A program made the translations under genes and the position numbers. A stretch of 64,000 bases of DNA, taken from Astrothelium macrocarpum (taxonomy: Eukaryota; Ascomycota; Dothideomycetes; Trypetheliales; Trypetheliaceae). Shown in pieces: positions 32,208-43,874 of this stretch (its first letter is position 1; each line of letters starts with the position of its first letter). The DNA lies in assembly GCA_021030915.1 (NCBI GenBank), contig JAGEMR010000001.1:558001-622000 (forward strand). The letters are read 5' to 3'. The notes below the pieces were generated by a model. The model had not been told where the DNA came from. It did not search any database and saw only the letters and a list, made by a program, of their open reading frames with translations.

Positions 32208-34034
32208 TTACTTCAGACCCTCTCCCAACCCCGTCAAAAATGCCGCTAATCCAAATGCTCCTGGATCTGGTACGCCCTGCCATCCTTCACCTCCAATGTA
32301 CACTGTTCTTCCGAGGCTAGCTTTCATATCTTTGGTGCCCTTTGAACCGGCATCGGCAGCTTCTGCTGCACCGTTGACATCACCAGTCTTGCTTAGCGTC
32401 TGCACAAATGGGTACAAAGCGTCGATCAGCGTGCGGTCCCCTGGCTTGGCTGGCGTATATTTGCTCAATGCGTCCAGGGACGACTGCAATGCTGATGCCC
32501 AGATTTGCGGTGTGATCGGTGCTGGCGAAGAAGGTGACTGTTGTCGTAGCCCGTGGGCAAGGGAATTGAGGAAGATGGCGTACAGCGCACCAGAGGTACC
32601 GTCCATGCTGCTTTCTACTACGGCAATGATTTTATCCAGAAAGAGAGCGGCATCCGATGGTTGTTTTGACGATCTGTCGAGCTGCCTGAGTATTGCTTCT
32701 GCCCCACGCTTGAGACCGATACCGCAATCGCCATCTCCAACGATTGTGTCATAATTGGTTATGTCAGGCTCGGCAGCGATAACTTGCTCTAATCCGGTGA
32801 CGAGAGCTTTCTTTGCAACGATAGGGTCCAACTCCAGATTTGAAGGTTTCAACTCTCCTGCTTTTTCGACCGTTTCCTGTGTATTTGTCTCTAACCTGCT
32901 GCTCCAAGTCTTCGTAGATATAGCTGCCGACCATCCTGTGGCTTCTGCTGGAGTGTCAAGTAAATCCAAGAGCGTCGTACCATCGAGTCCAGTATCCACA
33001 AGTCGGAGCAACGAGACGCTGAATCCAAGCCCATTCAAGCTTGTCATATAAGTGCCGGAGAGTATTCGCACAGGCTTGATGCCCCAGGTCGTTTCCAGCT
33101 GACTTATGACTTCGTTTGTTATGCCGCCCATCTCCAGGGGACTGACACCTCCGAGATTATTCACCAACAATACCGTCTCGTCGTTGTTATTGACGGATAG
33201 AAAGGCCCGGTCTTTATCTTGTTGATCCAACATGTGTGCCAGCATGATTTTGACTGTGCCAGGTAGGTCACTTTTCACTTTCTCCGATCCAGCCTCGTTG
33301 TGGATACCCATTCCTATCTCTACCTCGTCGGATTTCAGATCCTCGTCACTCGATTCTGGAACACTTCGACCCGGTACGTGGACGTGCGATAACGATGCGC
33401 CGATCGAGACGACGTTCTCTGCTGTTAATTTGGCGACACGATGGACGTCTTTGAGGGATGCCCTGGGGTGATTCAGCCAATGTTCTGTGGTGAGTTGACC
33501 GTTACCACATGTCGTTCTCACCTACCCCTTGGCTGCCAATGCTCCAGCTGTCTTCTGGACGAGCACCGTCCCCGCAATTCCTCTTCTCCCTACTTTTCCT
33601 CCTTGCTCCCGGCCCACACCAGCATCATCTCCAACAACAATCATATCCACATCAATGTCGCTCGCCTTTGCCTTCTCGACTGCCATGCCAAAATTTAAAA
33701 CATCACCTGTGTAGTTCATGACTACAACCAGCACGCCTTTCTTTTTATCTACCCTCTCCAGAATGCATCTCCTCACCTGCTCAGCACCCGGGCTTGCAAA
33801 AATAGTCCCTGCCACTGCTCCGGCGAGCAGGCCATCTCCCACAAAGGACGCGAAAGAGGGTTCATGACCAGATCCGCCCCCAGATATGATTGAGACGGTA
33901 GACTGCTCCCGAGTCTTTCGGTAAACTATTTTGTTTTCAAGATCAACGGCTAGAGATGGGTTAACGCGGGTGCATGATTCAAGCGCGGTGCGAACGAGAT
34001 GGTTCGGATCATCGATGAAATGTTTGATTGACAT
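32208..34034 (-). CDS. DAK: Dihydroxyacetone (glycerone) kinase
   Basis: Exons 34034-33526 and 33462-32208 encode 587 aa, the normal length for fungal DAK. One 63-nt intron (33525-33463, GTAGGT...GCTGAAT...CCCCAG) is a multiple of three but contains an in-frame TAG at 33524-33522. Removing it joins GALAAKG to ASLKDVHRVAK, which aligns with the family without a gap. The K domain (DhaK) has IISGGGSGHEPSF, MNYTGDVLNFGMA and IGASLSHVHVPGR (the His that binds the substrate carbonyl). The L domain (DhaL) has TIVGDGDCGIGLKRG, the Mg-ATP Asp cluster, and SSMDGTSGALYAIFLNSLA. The enzyme phosphorylates dihydroxyacetone to DHAP in the cytosol, linking glycerol or formaldehyde assimilation to glycolysis. 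The 5' gap is 1.5 kb. Confidence 0.95.
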
Positions 34035-35570
34035 GATAAGTAGTTATCGGTTATATCATTCACGTTCAAGATGAAAACATGGTTGCCTGTCCACGGTAAG
34101 CCGACCCGTGTTCCACAGGAGCGTGACGAGGACTGCAAATTACGTCGCATACAGCAATGCGGGGCATGTGGGGTAATTGTTAACGAGCGAACATCAGGGC
34201 CAGTTTCGGTGGTACTCAGTGTGCACTCCGCCTAAACTAACCACGGTTACAGGAGACTATTTCGCTAAAGGGGGGATATTTGATGGCTATTCAACATATC
34301 TATGAGTTTCTGTCGTATTTTGTTCCAAGTCCCCTGCTCAATTGTATGATCTAAAGCCAGTGCCCATACACCGTACTGTGGCGTGCATACGAAGATTGAT
34401 CCGTCTCACCTGCTTTGGAGATGCTACTTTCGTTTCAATAATTGGATGCGCTTGGGTGGAGCATAGCAATCGCGCCAAGTCCGATGGGGTTTCCGTCGCG
34501 AGCTATATGAGTTCAGCTGAGGTCGGTACAGTTGCTATTCTTCTCTGTTTGTCTGACCCGGGGTCAAACACGGTGCTAATTGGTCCAACCTTATCTTGAA
34601 GGGTACTAGGCTGTGATTACTTAGCCTGACTACAGACAACCCTGCTCACCCTATCCAGTCATCATCTACGCCATTCAAGCCACGGGCCCTCTTTAATCCA
34701 CGTTCAAGAATGCTACGAAACATTGTCTAGCGAGAGTTAAATTCGTCCTTCACAGTGCAGATACTTTCCGATCCAAATGACGTCGATACGTTTTCTCAAG
34801 TGTCATTGTACTACCCAATGTTCGGCCCAACGGAGAACGAGCACCGAATTCGACTTGACCTCTCCGACGTCCGACCCTTATTCTATCTATGCCTCGGTAG
34901 ACTGCCTGTGAAATCAATGTCGGAGTATTACAGCGTTCGAGAGACGAGTGAAGCGCGAAAAGCCGCTACAAGCCACACCCGATGCGGTCCGGGAACCGTC
35001 GCTTCGCTAAAAATCCTTTAATTAAGCGCAGATCTAAGTGAATCGCTAGTTAATTTTGTGGTATCTTTGGAGGAATTTACCACCCTTGGCACATTTCTTA
35101 TCCCTTGTGGACCATTGGCTCCCACTAGAATGCTCAATTACTAACAAGCCCCGTCAGTACGTGGTGTGTACTGTCAGCATCTTTCATCTTCCTGCAGAGT
35201 ATACCATTGGAATAGGCAAAGCTCTGTGACCCACGCCAGGAACAACCAACCAACAAGCGTACGCTTGCGGCAACAATCGCCTGTACGGACGTATCAAATT
35301 CGGCCGTAAAATGGAGTTCATGCCATGTGACGAAGTATCTACGGCTACCTGAGGCATTATGGCTTTTAGAATGTGCCGTTGCAGCCATTCGGTAGTGGAA
35401 CACGATGATAAAGAAATTTATTTAAGCCATTGAGAACCTTCTCATGATGACCAAAGTATACCTCATCAAGCGACAGGGTGATCAAGCCAGTCGTGTGAAG
35501 AAAGCAAGCTCCCCGCACCAGAAAGCTTCTCCGCATCATCTTTTACTTGTCCCCTACCATTAAGGTCACT
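34035..35570. other. Intergenic between divergent DAK and CYP505 genes
   Basis: 1.5 kb. Short unsupported ORFs only. A TTTATTTAAG motif near 35418 lies about 150 bp before the P450 start. Confidence 0.45.
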
Positions 35571-38500
35571 ATGGCGACGAGCAATTCAGCAGAACAAGCT
35601 TCTGCACCAATCCCTCAGCCAACTCCTCGTTTTTTGACGGGAAATTTATCCGAAGTAGAACCAGCTTTTCAAGCTCGCTCGTTCTGGCGTCTTGCAAGCA
35701 TCTACGGACGAATTGTTAAACTTGATTTACCAAGCAGAACCTTGGTGCTTCTGTCTGACTATGACCTGATCAATGAAGTATGCGACCAAGACCGATTCGA
35801 AAAGGCCGTCTCTGGCAATCTGAAGGAAGTACGAGTTCTTCTCGGCGATGGACTCTTTTCAGCTTATGGAGACGAACCAGTCTGTACACCAACTCCCGCC
35901 ACAATTCAGTTTACTAAGACACTACAGAATTGGTGGAAGGCGCATAGAATACTTATGCCTGCGTTTGGTCCTTTGGCTATCCGCAAAATGTTCCCACAGA
36001 TGATGGATATTGCGTCCCAAATGATTCTACGATGGGACCGGCTCGGGCCCGAAAACGAGATCGAACCATCAGATGATTTCACGATAAGTCCGCCCTCTGG
36101 GATCCGCCTATTAAGACTGACGTTTGTTGCACAGGCTTGCTTTTGACACAATCGGCCTTTGCGCTTTCAACTACCGGTTTAATGAGTTCTATCTCGATCG
36201 TCCTCATGAGTTCGCGAGGTTCGAATAAACGCTCATTCTTGCATTGAGATCGTATGCTAATTCAGTCAAAGCGAAATGGCGGAAGTCCTGATTGAAAGCG
36301 GCAAAAGAGCCAATAGAACAGATATTGAAAACCGGCTACGAATTTGGTCTGCAGCTCACACCCAAGAGAATATCGCACTCATGCACCAGCTTTGTGACAG
36401 TTTAGTAGCCGAACGCAAAAGAAACCCAAAGCCTGAGATCAACGACCTCTTGAATGTCATGCTTCAGGCTAAAGATCCAGTGACCGGAGAGGGACTGAGT
36501 GATGAAAACATCCGTTTTCAAATGGCAACTTTTCTGGTAAGTTACAATATCTATTGTCATGTGTGCTTTGAAATGCTTACGTCTTCCAGGTCGCTGGTCA
36601 TGAGACCACAAGCGGAACATTGTCCTTTCTCTTCTATCATATGCTTAAAAACCCGGAAAAACTCGTCGCAGCTCAAGAAGAAGTAGACCGAATCGTCGGA
36701 GATAATGTCATCGAGGAGAGACACATTCCACAATTCAAATATGTGGAAGCTTGCGTTCGTGAAGCGCTCCGTTTCCAAGGGCCAATTGCCTTTTTTTCCG
36801 TTCATGCCAAAGAGCCGACAAAAATAGCAGGAAAGTACGAGATTGATCCGTCTTGGCAGCTTGTTTGCAATTTGAAAGGATTGCATTACGATACAAAGGT
36901 TTGGGGTGATGATCCAGATTCTTTTCGACCAGAGAGAATGTTGAATGGTGGGTGGGAGAAATTACCACGCAACGCATGGAAGCCATTTGGAAATGGGATG
37001 CGCGCCTGTATTGGGAGGGGTTTTGCCGAGCAAGAGATGGTCCTGAATGTGGCACTGATTCTACAACGATTTCAGGTGGAATTAGCTGATCCGAGTTATG
37101 AACTTCGTACGCTTGGTCTCCCAATATTTCCTGAGTCATGTGGCTAACAACACAACCTCTAGGATTGAAATCCACTTTGACTGTTAAGCCTGCAGGCTAT
37201 AAGATCAAGGTTAAAAGGCGACCAGGCAAGAGCTTGATGGTTGGTCTCCCGGGAGCACCACTTGCCTCAAAATCGGCTACTACTACCGCAGAGCACCATT
37301 CTTCTATGTTAGCTGGTGATGCAAAAACAGAGTCTGTGCAGAATAGCTTGTTGGTTCTATACGGATCGAATGCTGGTACCTGCAAAGCTTTTGCAGAAGA
37401 GATACAGTCAACCGCTGGTCAACATGGATTTTCTGCTGAAGTTCAGACCATGGACAGTGCTGTTGAGCATTTGCCAACTAATCAACCGGTAATCATCATT
37501 TCCCCATCGTACGAAGGTAAACCTGCCGACAATGCCAAAAAGTTCGTTTCTTGGCTTGAGGCGAATGCTGGCTCGTCTTCAAAGCTATCAGGCGTGCGTT
37601 ACAGTGTATTTGGTGCCGGCAATAGCGAATGGCACGCGACCTTCCATCGCATTCCTAAACTTGTCGACGAACTCATGACAAAGATGGGTGCTACGGCAAT
37701 TGCACCAGCAGGACTCTGTGACGTCAAAAGCGATATACTCGGGCCTTGGGAGGACTGGGAAGAGAAGTTGTGGAACGTTTTGAGCAAAGAAGGAGGTACA
37801 ACTTCTGTCCCAAAAGAAAAAATACAGGTCAAAATTGAAAGACCTGAGCATGTTGATCTTCTTGCTGGCTCTGAGACAATAATTGGTTTTGTCAAGGAAA
37901 ATCGTCAACTTGCCGACGCCAACATTGGCTCGGAAAAACGGCATTTGGAAGTTGAGCTACCTCAAGGGATGAGATATCAAACAGGTATGGACGAGATCAT
38001 TGATTTGATAAGAGCGGTCTGCTAACTTGTTATCAGGTGATTACCTTGTAGTCTTGCCTGTCAATTCTTCAGAGATTAGTCGACGCATTTTGAAGCGGTT
38101 TGGCATCCAGAGTGACGACAAAGTCAGTGTTCAAGGTACACAAAAGGCTTTTTTGGTAAAGTTGCTCCATCCATCCTTTCCAATGAGAGAAGCTAACAAG
38201 ATTACAGAAAAGTCAAACCCCTTTGAGCGCGTACGAGCTATTGGCAACGCGCGTTGAGCTTGCTGTTCCCATTTCGCAGCGTCAAATTGCCTTGCTCGCG
38301 GAAGCTACTCCCGACGCCGAGCAGCGAAAAGTACTAGAAAGACTGCAAGAGGACGAGGTCTTCAAATCTGAAGTTCTCCAACGTCGCTACTCAATCATCG
38401 ACGTTCTCGAAGAAGTCCCTTCATGCACCATTGACTTCGCCACGTATCTCGACATGCTCAAACCCCTTGTACCTCGCCAATACTCAATCTCATCCTCGCC

Positions 38501-39182
38501 ACTGGCGGCCGCCTCCAAATCTGTAAGCGGCAATCCCGATGATTCCATCACGGCCTCCGTCACCTACGACGTCCACTCCGCGCCGGCCTGGTCCGGCCAC
38601 GGCCACTTCGACGGCGTCGCTTCCTCCTACCTCTCTCGAAGCGGCACGGGCCATCGCATTCGCTGCTTCGTGCGCCCCACCAACGTCGGCTTCCACCTGC
38701 CCGCCGACCCCGAGACTCCCATCATCATGATCGCCGCCGGCACCGGGCTCGCGCCCATGCGCGGCTTCATCCAGGAGCGCGCGACGCTCGCCGCCGCGGG
38801 CACGCGCAAGCTCGGGCCCGCGATCCTGTATTTCGGCTGCCGCGACGTCGACAGGGACTTCATCTACAAGGACGAGCTGGCGCAGTGGGAGCGGGATGGC
38901 GTGGTGAGCGTGCGTCCGGCATTCTCGAAGAAGGGGCCCGAGGGAACGCCAAAGTATGTGTATGAGCGGATGTGGGAGGAGCGGGAAGAGATTGCGGAGT
39001 TGTTTGGGAAGCGGGGCGCGAAGATCTTTGTGTGTGGGAGTGCGGGCAAGTTGGCGAAGAGTACGAGTGAGGTGACGCGGAAGATTTGGCTGGAGAAACA
39101 TCCAGGGAAGACGGAGCAGGAGGCTTGGGATTGGTTGCAGGGGATAAGGGAGACGAGATATGTGAGTGATGTTTTTGACTGA
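35571..39182 (+). CDS. Self-sufficient cytochrome P450-CPR fusion, CYP505 family
   Basis: Eight exons encode 1082 aa: 35571-35879, 35928-36083, 36133-36218, 36272-36536, 36590-37106, 37163-37984, 38037-38155, 38208-39182. It catalyses subterminal fatty-acid hydroxylation in characterised relatives (P450foxy). The P450 half has the I-helix VAGHETTSG (Thr278 region), ExxR EALR at 330-333 and heme loop PFGNGMRACIGRG with Cys412. The reductase half has FMN loop LYGSNAGTCKAF, PSYEGKPADNAKKF, VFGAGNSEWHATF, FAD site PRQYSISSSP, NADPH site GTGLAPMRGFIQ and end YVSDVFD. Intron 1 (48 nt) has no stop and stays in frame, so naive ORF reading inserts 16 residues. Intron 2 only fits with AT-AC ends. A GC-rich last exon contrasts with the AT-richer 5' half. 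Likely ER or cytosolic. Confidence 0.93.
36084..36132 (+). other. AT-AC intron (intron 2) of the CYP505 gene
   Basis: 49-nt intron starting ATAAGTCC and ending GTTGCAC, with the branch-like GACTGAC at about 36115-36121. It joins SDDFT to RLAFDTIGLCAF in phase 0, the arrangement expected for the family. No GT-AG choice in the interval keeps the downstream frame. The donor resembles a U2-type GTAAGT with G1 changed to A, rather than the U12 consensus. Confidence 0.75.
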
Positions 39183-39706
39183 AATGGGTACTGATGGAAT
39201 GATATATGACGACTGTCTTTGATTTGAAATGAGATGTTCAGTATTATGGTATTCAAAACTTTAAAAGTAAAGCTGAGGAAATTATCAACATGGAAATCCA
39301 AAGTGTCATCTCCATTCTACCGGTATTCAATGGTTGAACGCATTGGCTCACAATTTCTTCTTGATCACATACGAAACCAGAAATGACAATGACGCCATTC
39401 AGCCTTGCGATGGGATCATATCCACATTAAAGCCATTACGAATAAGCGAATCCTGCAACAGAATATATACTACAAACCAAGTATATTACCGAGACACTAT
39501 CAGCTAATGTCACGCCTGGCCCACGTCAACCACCTGTTTCAAACGAGTTGCCAGGAATGAAATGCTTTCAATAAGTTGGCAAAACTGTTTTTTTGATCTT
39601 TTGCATACATGTCCATCAATTCAAGGCCAATTTGAAGTTGTAAAGTCCGAAGGCCTGCTTCATAGTGTCAGGTATCAGCTTTTCCAATGCGCAAAGACCT
39701 GCATAG
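39183..39706. other. Tail-to-tail intergenic, no gene seen
   Basis: 524 bp between the CYP505 stop and the 2EXR gene stop. AT-rich, no feature found. Confidence 0.55.
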
Positions 39707-40519
39707 TCAAAAATCCGCACCTAGGCATCCCCATACCCTATAGGCTGGCTCAAGCGACTTCCAACGCCCCAGGAGCCGCTCCTGTTCCGCTTCTGCCAAC
39801 TTGATGTGATTAAGGTCGACTTCTGGATAGTAGTAGAAGACTACTTTCCCCAGTCCATCGCTAATATCACCACAAATTTCCGCAAGAAAGTCGAACCAGT
39901 CGTATATGCCACGGTCTGAAGGTAATGTCCACATTCCATCTATCCAGTTATCATCGCTTCCATCCCAACGAGGATGCAACATTGAAAATTTCTCGCCAAA
40001 GTCTTCCATTCCTCTAGATTGGTCGTGCTCTGGTTTCTTTCTGATCCAACTACTGTTTCTATGCAGGACCAGCTTGATCTCTTGAAGACTAGGGCAACGA
40101 CATGATCCGCTCCGACCATATAGAAGACGACCGGATGATCGACTGACACAGAGTTGATGTATTGCAATCGATTTGATATGCTGTCGACCCTCTCCTATCT
40201 GCCAGAGGAGTTCCAAAGCCATCAATGGATTGATAAAACCCCATGTCCTCTCCTTAAACATCAGTGGCAGCACCTCTTGTCGTATGTTGCGCGAAGTTGC
40301 GAGGAGGGAATGGCGCCGAGCGCTAAGAATTTCAAACAGATCAGACCAAAGAGTCTGGCCCCGAAGCTCCCATTTCACGATTATCCAGTTTCGTACGCTA
40401 ACGAGCCACAGGTCTCGACCATCTTCCAATTCCAACTGTTCCTTGTAAATCATGAGCCGAAGCTCAGGTGGTAACCTGAAAAAGGGAGAACTGATACTTC
40501 GATCTGATGACTGAGACAT
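39707..40519 (-). CDS. 2EXR/F-box-like domain protein, function unknown
   Basis: Single-exon frame of 270 aa from ATG 40519; an in-frame ATG at 40552 would add 11 residues. The N-terminus SSPFFRLPPELRLMIYKEQL is the 2EXR/DUF7730-type motif (F-box-like LPxELRxxIY) that is very common in filamentous ascomycetes. It is followed by SLLATSRNIRQEVLPLMFKE, the usual second helix pair of that family. The C-terminal part is acidic and Trp-rich without a recognised fold. Such proteins belong to large lineage-expanded families; a role in ubiquitin ligase recognition is assumed by analogy only. The start 40519 is preferred because it directly precedes the domain. Confidence 0.72.
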   Translation of the reverse strand: MSQSSDRSISSPFFRLPPELRLMIYKEQLELEDGRDLWLVSVRNWIIVKWELRGQTLWSDLFEILSARRHSLLATSRNIRQEVLPLMFKERTWGFINPLMALELLWQIGEGRQHIKSIAIHQLCVSRSSGRLLYGRSGSCRCPSLQEIKLVLHRNSSWIRKKPEHDQSRGMEDFGEKFSMLHPRWDGSDDNWIDGMWTLPSDRGIYDWFDFLAEICGDISDGLGKVVFYYYPEVDLNHIKLAEAEQERLLGRWKSLEPAYRVWGCLGADF

Positions 40520-41209
40520 TAGTGCTTGACTTTTAAGGATGAGATAGGTCAATAATTCGAGTTGATACCTAGAAGTTTTCGCTTTTGATTTTGCCTAAAA
40601 GTTACCGAACTCAAACTTGGAACATGAGCAAAAGATATCTGCACGACTGAGGAAATAAGTACATTTTGCTTGCGACATCTCGAGACTTGGGTTGTTCTTT
40701 ATGCCCTTTGCTTTGTGCCCAAGTTCATCGTTCGGTATCTCAATCTCATTATCATATCAGATAATGAAATTTGTTTTCAGAGAAATAAAGCGTGTAACAA
40801 AGAATATTCAGAGCATGCGCATAGATGATAGGCCCAAAAAGCCGCATGGAATAGCTACGGAAGCTGAATTGTGTAAAAACTGACGTGCAATGGGCAAAGG
40901 ATGTCGGTAAACCAAACCGCATTCTTTTGTCAACTATAATTACATATTTTTTACTATTATTAGAGGACAATGGCGACCACTAATGCCGACCAGCCTTTCT
41001 GAGAAACAGAGGTTGAGATGATTATGGACTCTGCATAAACACACAAAGGAACATATGCAATACGGATTTCCGCTAAGCATGCACTCGGAGAGATTCGATA
41101 CTTCAATGCAAAATCTATTTCTACGCAAAGCTAGATACGTACGGCAGTTCAAAGGAATCCTTGACGCGAATCTATGTTTGACCTTCCACTGAATTCTCGG
41201 GGCCTTAGT
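40520..41209. other. AT-rich intergenic, no gene seen
   Basis: 690 bp, AT-rich, several ATAAT/TAATTA runs. No ORF of note. Confidence 0.5.
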
Positions 41210-42169
41210 TTAGGACCAGATAGCGGGACCAGGTAATGTGTAGTTGGTAGGCACAGGATAATAAATATCGATCAAGATGCCAGGGTCGGTCGCGCTGTAT
41301 GCACCAGGGAATGCGACGAGCGGGCCTGGAGTGCCAGAGCCGCCATTTGCAACGTGAACCTGCGCGCAGGAAAGATAGCTACGGTGGATGTCAGCCCTTG
41401 ACTCTTGCAAGATCAAACAGATCGACGCCAGGTCAATAAGCAAAACCTGTTCAACCATTGTGCGATGTTTTATTTGCAAAGGGCGCAACTATGACACTTA
41501 GGAAAGAAGCTAGCACATACAATTGAGCACCACCGACGCTCTCAGCAACATGAAGAGCAATATGTTCGATACGGACGAGATAATCGCCTGTTGGCGTGTC
41601 TTTAGGGATGGTAAAGTTGACTGAAGTTGCATCTGTACAAGACGAAATTAGCAACCGGGTTTGTCTCGAGCACTGTTTGGAGGAAGTGCTTCTTACCCAT
41701 TGTTGGCCAAGTTAAGCCGGAAGACGCAAAGGACGAAGGACCCTGGCCGAAGATCTTGAACCAGACAGCTCCATCGCCATCCCATGTAGCAACGTCAGTG
41801 CCAGACGGAGCTTGAGCCATGTAGACCTGAGCAGGACCTAAATTTATAAGCCATTCAAGTCCTCCCGTAATAAATTGTGTGGATACTTTGCGGTGATTAT
41901 TTACCTGGGTGATAGATGTCCGGGGATGCGGTAAAACCCATGGTGGCTCCGGCATCGACAGTTGTTGTGTTGGATGAAACGGTAGAGCCGCCGACATTGC
42001 AACGGATATCAAGCGAACTCACATTCGTCACGGGGTCATTTGTATAGTATGTTGGATATTGACGCACGTCAGCCCATGGTGGAGATGCGACTCCTCCTTC
42101 AATCACTGAGGGGAAAACGTAATGAGCGGCGGCGCTGGAGGCCAGGACCAGGAACAAATAGCTCTTCAT
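41210..42169 (-). CDS. AA9 lytic polysaccharide monooxygenase (secreted)
   Basis: Exons 42169-41905, 41837-41697, 41632-41521 and 41378-41210 encode 228 aa. Introns are 67, 64 and 142 nt. It is a copper enzyme that cleaves cellulose or related glucans oxidatively outside the cell. A signal peptide (MKSYLFLVLASSAAA) is followed directly by His16, the mature N-terminal His of the copper brace. The second ligand is His87 in DIYHPGPAQVYM and the axial Tyr174 sits in AQFYLSCAQVHV, restored by splicing the long third intron. WDGDGAVWFKI and FTIPKDTPTGDYLVRIEHIALH are standard AA9 segments. There is no linker or cellulose-binding module; the protein ends at the catalytic domain. A clear TATA box lies about 90 bp upstream. 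Confidence 0.93.
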
Positions 42170-42254
42170 GGCGTAAGTGGTGAGTTTCTTGAACGAGCGT
42201 TTGGCTAATGAGACTGGTCTTGGCAGTACTGATTTTTGAACGCATCCTTCTGCC

Positions 42255-42264
42255 TTTTTATATA
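42255..42264 (-). promoter_or_regulatory. TATA box of the AA9 gene
   Basis: On the minus strand the sequence reads TATATAAAAA inside GGCGTATATAAAAAGGC, about 86-95 bp before the ATG. Strong motif and normal spacing. Confidence 0.55.
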
Positions 42265-43874
42265 CGCCACTTGGCCATGTCCGGCTCCCACAGAGCAAGG
42301 AATGCAACGGTAGAAGCTCCAGGCTCTACCAGATAAATTTAGAGTAGTGGCAAAATCGTGTGCTTCTTGATTAATCCCATCCCGCAAATATTGTATTTGG
42401 CCGAGTTGGCTGAGACAAGGCTCCGAGGCCTATTAATTTGCCTCCACACGTAGGTCTTTGATTGATGGGGTACCTAGTTGGCTCATTTATGTGAAGAGAT
42501 GAAATTCAATTAGCCGTCCAATCAAAGTGGCGCAACCTACCAGATCCACGCATCCATTACCCCGCCGGGAAATAACACAACACTATTATCTATAGCCATG
42601 GGAATGAAATATTAACCACGTGGGAAGGGGGGAATGCACGAGACCTTGGAAATAGACACAAACTTGCTATCGTCTGACGAATATTTCGCAATAAGAGCTT
42701 TGAATACTACCAGATTTCTCAATTAGCCGATTGTAGACATTCCTGCGACGAGTTCCCACTGATCATCGAATTGTTTACACAAACTGACATCCTACCAAAG
42801 ACATAGCAGGAAATCTTGATTTAGGGACGTTTCAGATTCAGAAATGATGGTGCTCAGGGTGCTGGAACGATAAGTAAGCTTGTGTTAATGGGTGAAGCAA
42901 CATAAGGCTCAGGCTAATTGTTGAAACAGCCGGCGGGAATGGATGACCCGGGACCGAATGCAAGCCCTTGTTAGCTTACCTCAAGCCATGCCTTCTATTT
43001 GCTTTACAAATGTTTAATATGCCTTCCGTATATAAAGTCCAGTGCTTTTAGAATGAATCTCTCAGGGGAAACTGCAGTAGCACCGTATATATAGTATTTT
43101 CACACCTAGTTAAGTTGTGAATCATGACCTTTTGCCGTGATCTTAGTCGCAACACGAAGCTCCCTCGACCATCAAGCTTTATGGCTCTATGGGAGTTCTG
43201 AAATCAGCAGACTCGTAAGGGCCAAGGATAAATGAGGGTCTTTTCTGGCTTTTTAGAACCCAATGGACGCGATGCAACGATATGCCATGTGACCGAGCTT
43301 GTACGACGCTTGAGCACTGTAACGTGGTCCTGATCTCTGGCAACCTTGGCTAATCGGATAGTCAGATTGTTACCGGTGATCTGGAAGGGCTAATCTTCTT
43401 TCGAATGACTTGTACTGTCGCGCTTATTGAAGAAACCTGCCAGCCATTCCCAATTCAGCCTGGAGGTGCAGCCGTATATGAGTATAACGCTTGTATAATT
43501 GTTGATGGCCCAACGGATCTTCAGTATGGGCTAGTACTCAGACCGAATCCGCCACTGACCGCGCCAAGGTCGATGGTTGCGAGATTAGATCAACCCCAGT
43601 AATCTTGATGTTGATTGTGGGTTTAACCCTGGCTCGTTCTGCATTGACCATTCTACCTCCTTTCGCTAGCCTGGATATGAGAAGTTGCGAACCGTATGGT
43701 ACGAATAGAGCCGGATGAATAGAAATCCAGATCCTGTGTCAAGGTACTGACGTGTCTTTCTTCCGTCCCTCAAGGCGATATATGGGTCGTAGAACTGACA
43801 GTCTTATACAGTTCGGAGGTTGATATCATTCACATTGCGCGTGCGCAATCGCTGATAGAAGCTTACCAACACTT
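42265..43874. other. Intergenic upstream of the AA9 gene
   Basis: 1.6 kb that includes the AA9 promoter and the 3' side of the Zn2Cys6 gene. A 65-codon ORF at 43405-43602 has no recognisable domain. Confidence 0.45.

Noticed and set aside
33522..33524. In-frame TAG in dihydroxyacetone kinase as a nonsense mutation
   Set aside because: It lies in a 63-nt GT-AG intron with a branch motif, and removing it gives gap-free alignment with the family.
35880..35927. 16-residue insertion in the P450 before WWKAHRILMPAF
   Set aside because: It is a stop-free 48-nt intron with GT, TTTACTAAG and AG, not a protein insertion.
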